From Aquiflexum sp041749095 (GTDB lineage Bacteria > Bacteroidota > Bacteroidia > Cytophagales > Cyclobacteriaceae): a stretch of DNA of 5,869 bases. Under the pieces are notes generated by a model. It searched no databases, was not told the DNA's origin, and was given only the letters and a program-made list of their open reading frames with translations. This document shows positions 1-4,799 of this stretch, in pieces (the stretch's first letter is position 1; every line of letters starts with the position of its first letter). The DNA lies in NCBI RefSeq assembly GCF_041749095.1, contig NZ_JBGTCA010000343.1, forward strand, positions 1 to 5,869, read 5' to 3'. Position numbers and translations under genes: made by a program.

Positions 1-1
1 A

Positions 2-181
2 GAACTCAAAACTGTTCTTTGGACTACCATGCGCTATGTCACCATCAAGGAAGGAAAGTCAACCGACCATCAGGGGAGTATCCTGGAGTTTCTCAAAGCG
101 ACCTCAGAAAACCTGGATATTTCAAATATGACGATCAAAGAAAGGGTGAAAAGCCTGAAATCAAAATTATTGGACAGTTGA
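2..181 (+). CDS. C-terminal end of an unrecognised protein (5' end outside window)
   Basis: An open frame enters from the left edge and ends at TGA 179-181, giving 59 residues. The visible tail begins ELKTVLWTTMRYVTIKEGKS and ends in a basic segment, IKERVKSLKSKLLDS, likely a surface amphipathic helix. I do not recognise the family and see no catalytic motif. The other open frame across this stretch (bases 1-203) has a composition poor in hydrophobic residues, rich in Arg, Pro, Gly and His, with no recognisable fold, whereas this one has the normal hydrophobic/charged alternation of a soluble protein, so I prefer it. A hairpin 33 bases after the stop fits the end of a transcription unit. Confidence is high that coding ends here on this strand, low on identity. 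Confidence 0.6.
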   Translation, partial: ELKTVLWTTMRYVTIKEGKSTDHQGSILEFLKATSENLDISNMTIKERVKSLKSKLLDS

Positions 182-213
182 TTTTGCCCATTCTTGCCCG
201 ATAGAGAACGGAA

Positions 214-240
214 CCTGTACACCAGCGTACAGGATTTTTA
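214..240 (+). terminator. Possible intrinsic terminator of the upstream gene
   Basis: A perfect 7-bp inverted repeat, CCTGTAC (214-220) and GTACAGG (227-233), closes a 6-base loop and is followed by ATTTTTA. It lies 33 bases after the stop codon at 179-181. The stem is short and the T run is interrupted, so this is a moderate call. Confidence 0.5.
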
Positions 241-512
241 GGTTTGGATTTTTTGGCACGACTTACTGAAAAAAATATTCTTATTAATTTTTTTTAATTA
301 ACCCATCTGAACGCAACCTTTTAAGTATCAGCATTTCAACAGTTTTTACCAAAATCTGTCCGCTTTCTGAACAAAGTCGGGACCAAGTGTTCCATGGTGA
401 TACAGAATTTTGGGGAAAGCATGAATTCTATGTTTAGGTGGAATTCTAAATTTTAACAATTATTTATTTTTTATGGCAGCTTAAGTGTGCCCTAAATGGC
501 ATGCAGGATTGT
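241..512. other. Non-coding intergenic stretch
   Basis: I see no supportable gene here. The stretch contains an A/T run (269-300), an 8-base direct repeat GAATTCTA at 423-430 and 441-448, and a frame of only 20 codons from ATG 394 to TAA 456 with no recognisable product. The promoter of the gene at 564 presumably lies here, but no convincing TTTG plus TAnnTTTG pair at proper spacing was found. AT-rich candidates such as TATTTATTTT at 461-470 are too degenerate to call. Confidence 0.5.
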
Positions 513-547
513 GTTGGTACAGATAATGGATAAAGGAGAGTACCAAC
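513..547 (+). promoter_or_regulatory. Inverted repeat in the leader of the exported-protein gene
   Basis: GTTGGTAC (513-520) and GTACCAAC (540-547) are perfect 8-bp inverted repeats around a 19-base loop containing the purine-rich stretch TAAAGGAGA (531-539). The repeat ends 16 bases before ATG 564. It could be an mRNA leader hairpin displaying a purine-rich site, or a dyad DNA site for a regulator. The GGAGA is about 24 bases from the start codon, too far for a normal Shine-Dalgarno site. The function is inferred; the repeat itself is certain. Confidence 0.45.
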
Positions 548-563
548 TTAAACAACTGCAATT

Positions 564-1151
564 ATGAAAAAATTACTCACACTCGCTTTGGCCGCTACAC
601 TAGGTGTGGCCACCTTAGCAAACGCATCAAATGAAGATCTTAAAACTTTAGCCTCTGTAAAAACAACAGAAAAGAAGGTCAGCATAACATTGAGAGAAGG
701 TCTTGGTAAAGTCCGATTGGCAATATTGAACAGTGATGGCCAAAAACTTCACCAGCAATTTGTCAAAGTAAAACAAGACGTAATAGTTCCCTATGATTTA
801 TCCGAGCTGCCTGCCGGAGAATATCAGGTAATGATCGAAAGCAATATCAAAGAACCGAGCCATGATATGGCCATATTTTCGGTGGAAACCAAAAACAGCA
901 AATCATCATACCCATTGGTTGCCTATGGCAAGAAAATAGACAATGATTCATTCAAACTATCGGTGGTCGGTCTGGATGAGCCTGGAGTTCAGGTAGAAAT
1001 TTTCGACTATAAAGGAAGAACCATTTTCACCGAAACCATTAATCAGGCTGAGGGTTTTGTCAAGGTGTATCGCTTAAGTGATCTGACCATCAAAGATGTA
1101 TCCGTCAAAGTAACCGACAAACTGGGAAGAACCAAAAACCTATATCTGTAA
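564..1151 (+). CDS. Exported protein with two tandem beta-sandwich repeats (T9SS-domain-like)
   Basis: This 195-residue protein starts with a clear Sec signal peptide: MKK, a hydrophobic core to about residue 18, and an Ala-Asn-Ala cleavage site at 19-21, so the mature protein begins near Ser22. The rest is beta-rich and appears to hold two related units, about residues 38-93 and 128-193. Each has a strand ending in a turn of the type (I/L)xxxDGQ or IFDYKGR, then a strand and a segment such as DLSELPAGEYQVMI (78-91) or RLSDLTIKDVSVKV (170-183). This pattern resembles the type IX secretion C-terminal sorting fold and similar small beta-sandwiches, in which a 'DLxGRxV ... LPAGxYxV' signature is typical. 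Here the repeats make up nearly the whole protein, so it is probably a periplasmic or outer-surface protein and not a sorting tag on an enzyme. No catalytic residues are evident. The gene stands alone, with its own leader and strong terminator. ATG 564 is chosen because the signal peptide begins there. The function is unknown. Confidence 0.85.
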   Translation: MKKLLTLALAATLGVATLANASNEDLKTLASVKTTEKKVSITLREGLGKVRLAILNSDGQKLHQQFVKVKQDVIVPYDLSELPAGEYQVMIESNIKEPSHDMAIFSVETKNSKSSYPLVAYGKKIDNDSFKLSVVGLDEPGVQVEIFDYKGRTIFTETINQAEGFVKVYRLSDLTIKDVSVKVTDKLGRTKNLYL

Positions 1152-1172
1152 ACTTAACCACTATTTAACCTT

Positions 1173-1204
1173 AGCCCCGGAGTAGATGCTTCGGGGCTTT
1201 TTTT
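1173..1204 (+). terminator. Strong intrinsic terminator after the exported-protein gene
   Basis: AGCCCCGGAG (1173-1182) pairs with CTTCGGGGCT (1189-1198) as a 10-bp stem with one G-U pair and a 6-base loop TAGATG. A run of seven T follows (1198-1204). It lies 21 bases past the stop codon of the plus-strand gene. The T run exists only in this orientation, so it does not terminate the convergent minus-strand antitoxin transcript. Confidence 0.92.
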
Positions 1205-1284
1205 GTGGGGCTATTGGGGAAGGCTTTGCTCAAGGAAATGAAGTCAGGAAATTATGATTAGAGGGGTGAGATCGATAGGAGATT

Positions 1285-1845
1285 TTATGCAATTTCAAAA
1301 TCTTCTTTTTTCAATTTTAGTTTTGGATTATCAAGCTTTTGGAAGGATTTAATTATATTTTCTCTTTCTGTTTGATTTAAAAAGGTAGGGACCAAATCAG
1401 TTAATTCAATTTTGAAAACTCTATTTATTACAATTAAATCTTTTAAAGTGAAGGGACTTATACCATTCATTAATTCTGACATATAAGATTTACTGTTATG
1501 TCCCAATATTGTAGCAAGATTTTCTTGGGTTAGATTTAAGTTTTTAAGCTTTTTTCTGATTAATTCCTTTCTTCTTTGAATGAATTGTCTTTCTTTTTCT
1601 GCGATAAATTCGGCTAAATCACTCTCTTGTATTTTTTTACTTGTGATTCTTGAGCTTTTAGACCAGTTTTTGTTTTCATAATCTTCGATTAAGTCTCTTA
1701 ATTTCTTGCGAATGAATTTGTATTTTGGATCTTCTTTAGAAAGAATCCGTAATTTTCTTTCAGCAATCAAAGCTCTTTCAAAATCCAATTCATTTTGAAT
1801 TTTTTCAGTATCCAATAATTTTGAAATGTCAAGTTGAGTTTTCAT
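1285..1845 (-). CDS. higA: HigA-type antitoxin with an XRE helix-turn-helix domain
   Basis: This 186-residue, lysine-rich protein is the likely antitoxin of the adjacent HigB toxin. The helix-turn-helix domain spans about residues 92-153: RRKELIRKKLKNLNLTQENL leads into ATILGHNSKSYMSELMNG, with the typical 'LTQxxLAxxLG ... S.xSxxxxG' pattern, then LKDLIVINRVFKIELTDLVP. The N-terminal part (about 11-62, with an ERALIAERKLRILSKEDP helix and a DLIEDYENKNW segment) resembles the helical toxin-neutralising region of Bacteroidota HigA-like antitoxins ('RIEELxxxxPGTPEGDELxxLxxLIExYE'). It is the second gene of a two-gene operon, starting 5 bases after the toxin stop. This toxin-first order is the hallmark of higBA and the reverse of most type II systems. 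By family knowledge it should bind and block the toxin and repress the operon through its HTH, probably at the palindrome 2205-2241. No terminator is evident after its TAA at 1285-1287. The ATG at 1843-1845 follows an A-rich stretch and fits the gene spacing. Confidence 0.88.
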   Translation of the reverse strand: MKTQLDISKLLDTEKIQNELDFERALIAERKLRILSKEDPKYKFIRKKLRDLIEDYENKNWSKSSRITSKKIQESDLAEFIAEKERQFIQRRKELIRKKLKNLNLTQENLATILGHNSKSYMSELMNGISPFTLKDLIVINRVFKIELTDLVPTFLNQTERENIIKSFQKLDNPKLKLKKEDFEIA

Positions 1846-1850
1846 ATTTT

Positions 1851-2189
1851 TTAAATCCAGTTGTTAGAGCTTAACCATTTTTTTATTGTGTTCTTATTGT
1901 TCTTAAAAGTTGTTTCGTATTCTTGATGAGTTCCAACCCAAACAACCGAAGCTTCATCATCATCAAATTCTATAAGAATCATTGTTCTATGAATATTTAA
2001 GTTAAAAAAGTAAAACCCGTCACTATGTACGCAGTCTGCATCAGGCCTGCTTTTTATAAGTTTTGTTTGATTTTCCCAATCGTTATTTTCAATATCCTCA
2101 ATAAGTTTGTCTATAGCATTAGATAAAGGAACATTTCCTCTATTTTTCTTTTTTAATTTCTCTAAAACTTTTTTATTGACTAATCTCAT
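1851..2189 (-). CDS. higB: HigB-type toxin (RelE-superfamily mRNA interferase)
   Basis: This 112-residue protein matches the HigB toxin family by its pattern: start MRLVNKKVLEKL, a helical segment with NAIDKLIEDIENNDWEN (24-40), KSRPDADCV (46-54), a beta strand with GFYFFNLNIHRTMILIEF (58-75), and the family signature VVWVGTHQEYE (82-92). Known relatives cleave mRNA at the translating ribosome, and the terminal GTHxEY region with nearby basic residues is part of the RelE-like core. A lysine-rich C-terminal extension (about 95-112, FKNNKNTIKKWLSS) is common in Bacteroidota members. I start the gene at ATG 2187-2189. A TTG four codons upstream (2199-2201) would add MYHI, but it lies inside the promoter-like box, and MRLVNKK aligns with the usual start of the family. 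It precedes higA by 5 bases in one operon. No defect is visible, so the toxin looks intact. Confidence 0.87.
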   Translation of the reverse strand: MRLVNKKVLEKLKKKNRGNVPLSNAIDKLIEDIENNDWENQTKLIKSRPDADCVHSDGFYFFNLNIHRTMILIEFDDDEASVVWVGTHQEYETTFKNNKNTIKKWLSSNNWI

Positions 2190-2198
2190 TATATGATA

Positions 2199-2206
2199 CA
2201 AATGTA
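2199..2206 (-). promoter_or_regulatory. Candidate -7 box of the higBA promoter
   Basis: Read on the minus strand, bases 2206 to 2199 are TACATTTG, a full match to the Bacteroidota -7 consensus TAnnTTTG. No good -33 TTTG exists about 20 bases upstream (TTCG is there, inside the palindrome). The box ends only 9 bases before the higB ATG, so a transcript from it would have almost no leader. The box match is direct; promoter activity is inferred. Confidence 0.5.
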
Positions 2207-2241
2207 ATTAAAAGTTCGGTTATATTCCGAACTTTTAATTA
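2205..2241. promoter_or_regulatory. 37-base palindrome upstream of higB: probable operator or bidirectional terminator
   Basis: TAATTAAAAGTTCGG (2205-2219) and CCGAACTTTTAATTA (2227-2241) are perfect 15-bp inverted repeats around a 7-base spacer, TTATATT. The site lies between the stop of the DUF1016-type gene and the higB start and overlaps the candidate -7 box, a natural position for HigA autorepression. The form AAAAGTTCGG ... CCGAACTTTT is also that of a bidirectional intrinsic terminator, which could end the upstream minus-strand gene. Both roles may be combined. Which one holds cannot be decided from sequence. Confidence 0.75.
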
Positions 2242-2277
2242 TTCTAAAATACAATTTTGGCTTTCAATACCGTAAAA

Positions 2278-2697
2278 TCAATTCTTAAATTGTTTATCCT
2301 TTAATTGAGCATTCACTGAATGCACAATTTTAACCAATTGATTTATAATATTTTGTAATTCCTCAGTCAGCGACTGAGGAATTGGATCAATACCAAAACC
2401 CAAATGTTTCAATTCGTCAGTCAGCGTCTGACTAATTTGTGGGTATACTTTGTAAAACTGCCGATTAATGATAAGACTTGTTTCAGAAAGTCCTTTAATA
2501 CTTAGTGATTTTGCCAACTCGGGAATTAATTTTTCCCCATAATTGGCACGGTCATTTCCATTTTGCTCAAATTCCACGATGTAAAAACCAATCAACCAAT
2601 TTCTGATTGTAAGATGTTTGTTAACGGATTTCACGGCACCTTGCTGTAGGGTGTTATGTGTTTGCTGAATGGTATTTACCAATAAATCAAAGTTCAT
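2278..2697 (-). CDS. DUF1016 N-terminal-domain protein (YhcG-like), lacking the nuclease domain
   Basis: This 139-residue protein matches the N-terminal half of the DUF1016/YhcG family. The start MNFDLLVNTIQQTHNTLQQ, then AVKSVNKHLTIRNWLIGFYI (21-40), VEFEQNGNDRANYGEKLIPE (41-60), LAKSLSIKGLSETSLIINRQ (61-80) and FYKVYPQISQTL (81-92) follow the typical order of that domain. Full-length relatives are about 340 residues and continue into a PDDEXK-like nuclease domain. Here the frame stops at TGA 2278-2280 after QLKDKQFKN. The other frames of the 88 bases between this stop and higB show no sign of the missing half. The protein is either a natural short form or a truncated remnant. It contains two copies of an 18-residue repeat, TLTDEL (91-96) and SLTEEL (109-114), encoded by a palindromic DNA motif (see the repeat entries). 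Whole proteins of this family are often found in accessory and defence regions, which fits the neighbouring HigBA pair. The function of this shortened form is unknown. Confidence 0.78.
   Translation of the reverse strand: MNFDLLVNTIQQTHNTLQQGAVKSVNKHLTIRNWLIGFYIVEFEQNGNDRANYGEKLIPELAKSLSIKGLSETSLIINRQFYKVYPQISQTLTDELKHLGFGIDPIPQSLTEELQNIINQLVKIVHSVNAQLKDKQFKN
2357..2383. repeat. Palindromic motif copy A inside the DUF1016-type gene
   Basis: AATTCCTCAGTC (2357-2368) and GACTGAGGAATT (2372-2383) are perfect 12-bp inverted repeats separated by AGC. The core TCAGTCAGCGACTGA (2363-2377) recurs 54 bases later with one change. On the minus strand this copy encodes the segment around SLTEEL (residues 109-114). 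Confidence 0.8.
2411..2437. repeat. Palindromic motif copy B inside the DUF1016-type gene
   Basis: AATTCGTCAG (2411-2420) pairs with CTGACTAATT (2428-2437) with one mismatch around a 7-base loop. The core TCAGTCAGCGTCTGA (2417-2431) matches copy A at 14 of 15 bases. Over 29 bases (2411-2439 against 2357-2385) I count 24 identities. The spacing is exactly 54 bases, 18 codons, so the frame is kept. It encodes the segment around TLTDEL (residues 91-96). Confidence 0.75.
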
Positions 2698-2874
2698 AGG
2701 CTCAGTTTCAGTAGATGACTTTTCATTAATGTTATGTTAAAATCAAAATTCAAGTTAATTATTTCCCACCACTATTTACACCAACGGCCAATGCCAACTA
2801 GATTTTTTTTACATTTTTGAATCTTCAATGCAGTATTAGATGTAAACCCAAAGTTCAATTATCAAATAAAGCTT

Positions 2875-4410
2875 ATGAAATTCAATAATCGATTTTCTTT
2901 ATTGACGATTGCCATGTTGCTGTGGTCAGCCAATTTGATGGCGCAGGAAAAAGTAGACCTGGAAATGGTTTACAAAATCAAATCTGAAGGTATCGGAAAC
3001 TCCCAGATTCAGGACCTGTCGTTTCATTTGACTGATTACCTCGGACCAAGATTGTCAGGATCTACCAACCTCAGGAATGCCAGAAATTGGGCAGCGGATA
3101 AATTCAGGGATTGGGGATTGGGCAATGTGCGGATTGATCCTTATGGAGATTTTGGCAGGGGATGGAATGTCAAAAAATCCTATATCGCCATGAAGGAGCC
3201 ATATTATGCACAGATTATCGGTTACCCAAAAGCTTGGACAGATGGGACTGAGGGATTGTTGGATACTGAGGTGATGCTTTTGGAAATTTCCACTGCCGAT
3301 GATTTTGCCAAATACAAAGGGAAGCTGAAAGGTAAGGTGGTCATCACTCCGGCAAACCTCACAAACAACCCTGCATTTGAAGCAGAGGCTAAGAGACTGA
3401 CAGATCAGGAGTTGGAAGATAGAAAAACCATCAACTTCGGAGGAGGCGGAGGAAGATATACACCGGAGATGCTGGCACAACTGAGAGCCCAGCGTGATTT
3501 GGACCAGAGGCTCATGGCATTTTTATTAGAAGAAGAGGTTGGATTGAGACTTACCGGAACGAGGGGGAGTTTTGGGACGGTTTTCCATACAAGGTCAGGT
3601 TCATTCAGTAAGGAGAAAAATAAAACAGTTCCCGAAATGGAAATTGCCTCTGAGCACCATGGAAGGATTTATAGATTATTGAAAAACGGCAAACCCGTCA
3701 AAATCGAAGCCGAGATCGAAGTGGAATGGTTGGATGATGATTACAGTGGGTACAATGTGCTCGCAGAAATCCCCGGAACAGACAAAAACCTGAAACCTGA
3801 GATAGTAATGTTGGGCGCCCATTTGGATAGTTGGCATGCAGGAACGGGAGGCAACGACAATGCCGCCGGAGTTGCCGTGATGATGGAAGCCATCAGGATT
3901 TTGAAAGCACTGAATTACCAACCAAAAAGAACGATCAGGATTGCGCTTTGGGGTGAAGAAGAGCAGGGGCTTTTCGGTTCCAGGGGCTATGTTCAGAAGT
4001 ATGTGGCAGACAGGAACTCAAAAGAAAAAAAGGCGGAATGGGACAAGATATCGGCCTATTATAATCTTGACAATGGTTCAGGAAAAATCAGGGGGATTTA
4101 CCTTGAAGGGAATGACCAATTGGTTCCAGTATTTGAAAAATGGTTTGAGCCTTTTCATGACATGGGTGCCAAAACCATTACTTTGAGGAATACAGGTTCA
4201 ACCGACCATGTTGCTTTTGAAGCTGTGGGTGTTCCCGGTTTTCAGTTTATCCAGGATCCCATAGACTATGGAAAAGGCTACCATACCAATATGGATGTAT
4301 ATGAAAGAATGCAGTTGAGCGACATGACCCAAGCTGCTGTCATCATTGCTTCCATGATTTACCATACCGACCAAAGACCTGAAAAACTGCCAAGAAAACC
4401 TTGGAACTGA
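2875..4410 (+). CDS. Exported zinc aminopeptidase/carboxypeptidase of family M28
   Basis: This 511-residue protein is complete, from ATG 2875 to TGA 4408-4410. Residues 1-23 form a signal peptide (basic start, core LLTIAMLLWSANL, cleavage near MAQ-E), so the enzyme acts in the periplasm or outside the cell. A region of about 125-290 looks like a protease-associated (PA)-type insert as in plasma glutamate carboxypeptidase-like M28 members, with a glycine-rich loop at 189-193. The catalytic domain follows from about residue 295. All co-catalytic zinc residues expected for M28 are visible: His316 and Asp318 in GAHLDSW, Asp328 in GGNDNAAG, the Glu362-Glu363 pair in WGEEEQGLFGS (general base and ligand), Asp399 in YYNLDNGSG, and His470 in GYHTNMD. 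By family knowledge it removes amino acids or dipeptides from peptide ends; the exact specificity cannot be read. It stands alone, in the opposite direction to the DUF1016-type gene, with a divergent gap of 177 bases. Length is usual for the secreted Bacteroidota members. Confidence 0.93.
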   Translation: MKFNNRFSLLTIAMLLWSANLMAQEKVDLEMVYKIKSEGIGNSQIQDLSFHLTDYLGPRLSGSTNLRNARNWAADKFRDWGLGNVRIDPYGDFGRGWNVKKSYIAMKEPYYAQIIGYPKAWTDGTEGLLDTEVMLLEISTADDFAKYKGKLKGKVVITPANLTNNPAFEAEAKRLTDQELEDRKTINFGGGGGRYTPEMLAQLRAQRDLDQRLMAFLLEEEVGLRLTGTRGSFGTVFHTRSGSFSKEKNKTVPEMEIASEHHGRIYRLLKNGKPVKIEAEIEVEWLDDDYSGYNVLAEIPGTDKNLKPEIVMLGAHLDSWHAGTGGNDNAAGVAVMMEAIRILKALNYQPKRTIRIALWGEEEQGLFGSRGYVQKYVADRNSKEKKAEWDKISAYYNLDNGSGKIRGIYLEGNDQLVPVFEKWFEPFHDMGAKTITLRNTGSTDHVAFEAVGVPGFQFIQDPIDYGKGYHTNMDVYERMQLSDMTQAAVIIASMIYHTDQRPEKLPRKPWN

Positions 4411-4530
4411 TGGTTTTTTATCCATTCTCTTTTCCGGGATTTGATTTCCGTTTCTCTTCATGAATTGAATTTTTGTCCGATGTCTGATGACGGATGTTAG
4501 TTTAGACAGTGATTAAATGAAGAGATAAGT

Positions 4531-4550
4531 TGTAAAGATCTGTAAAGATT
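4531..4550. repeat. Tandem 10-base repeat, two copies
   Basis: TGTAAAGATC (4531-4540) is followed directly by TGTAAAGATT (4541-4550), differing only in the last base. It sits just before the probable terminator. With only two copies it may be chance or a replication slip. Confidence 0.6.
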
Positions 4551-4555
4551 AAATT

Positions 4556-4583
4556 GGGGAAGCTGAATTTTCTCCCCTTTTTT
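4556..4583 (+). terminator. Probable intrinsic terminator downstream of the M28 peptidase gene
   Basis: GGGGA (4556-4560) and TCCCC (4573-4577) form a 5-bp GC-rich stem with a 12-base loop that may pair further, followed by six T (4578-4583). It lies about 145 bases after the peptidase stop, so the transcript would carry a long 3' untranslated part. Confidence 0.6.
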
Positions 4584-4744
4584 ATTGCTGGGAAAGACAA
4601 CGATTGCTTTTGAGATTAGTTAATAGAGGAGACACACCGATTTATTTTAAATGAATGTCCTTTTCATATAAGTCTTTATCTAGTTTTACCAAAATATTGA
4701 TTTAAAACTACATTTAGTTATAGTATATTTCAGATTAAATACTG

Positions 4745-4776
4745 TTGGTAATTTTATTTTCCCAATTAATATTTTG
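4745..4776 (+). promoter_or_regulatory. Candidate Bacteroidota-type promoter for the acyl-CoA dehydrogenase gene
   Basis: TTGG (4745-4748) and ATATTTTG (4769-4776) are separated by 20 bases, close to the TTTG-N19-TAnnTTTG arrangement. The TTTG half of the -7 box is exact, but the TA is shifted. Transcription would start near 4782, leaving a leader of about 18 bases before ATG 4800. Moderate to low confidence. Confidence 0.4.
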
Positions 4777-4799
4777 AAACCCATAAACCCAAATATAAA

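Larger units (their letters stand above)
4411..4799. other. Non-coding region between the M28 peptidase and acyl-CoA dehydrogenase genes
   Basis: No gene is supportable in these 389 bases. They contain a perfect 9-bp inverted repeat, TCTCTTCAT (4453-4461) and ATGAAGAGA (4517-4525), a two-copy tandem repeat TGTAAAGATC/TGTAAAGATT (4531-4550), a probable terminator (4556-4583), and AT-rich sequence holding a candidate promoter (4745-4776) for the downstream gene. Confidence 0.55.

Noticed and set aside
1..204. Open frame on the plus strand ending at TAG 201-203
   Set aside because: Its composition is unlike a folded protein and it overlaps the better frame ending at 181, whose alternation of hydrophobic and charged residues looks genuine.
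394..456. 20-codon frame beginning MVIQNFGESM
   Set aside because: Very short, with no recognisable motif, start signal or conserved context.
2199..2201. TTG as an upstream start for higB, adding MYHI
   Set aside because: It lies inside the promoter-like box, and family members begin at the MRLVNKK-type methionine.
2810..2819. TACATTTTTG as a -7 box for the M28 gene
   Set aside because: The spacing within the box is off and no TTTG-like -33 element lies about 20 bases upstream.
3055..3921. Minus-strand frames opposite the M28 peptidase gene (3055-3480 and 3676-3921)
   Set aside because: They are antisense shadows: the plus strand encodes an M28 enzyme with all metal ligands intact, and the antisense products are rich in Cys, His and Ile without any family pattern.
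3941..4186. Plus-strand frame overlapping the M28 gene in another phase
   Set aside because: It is internal to a clearly coding frame and shows no family pattern.
4198..4461. Minus-strand frame over the 3' end of the M28 gene
   Set aside because: It mostly overlaps conserved catalytic codons of the sense gene and has no recognisable product.
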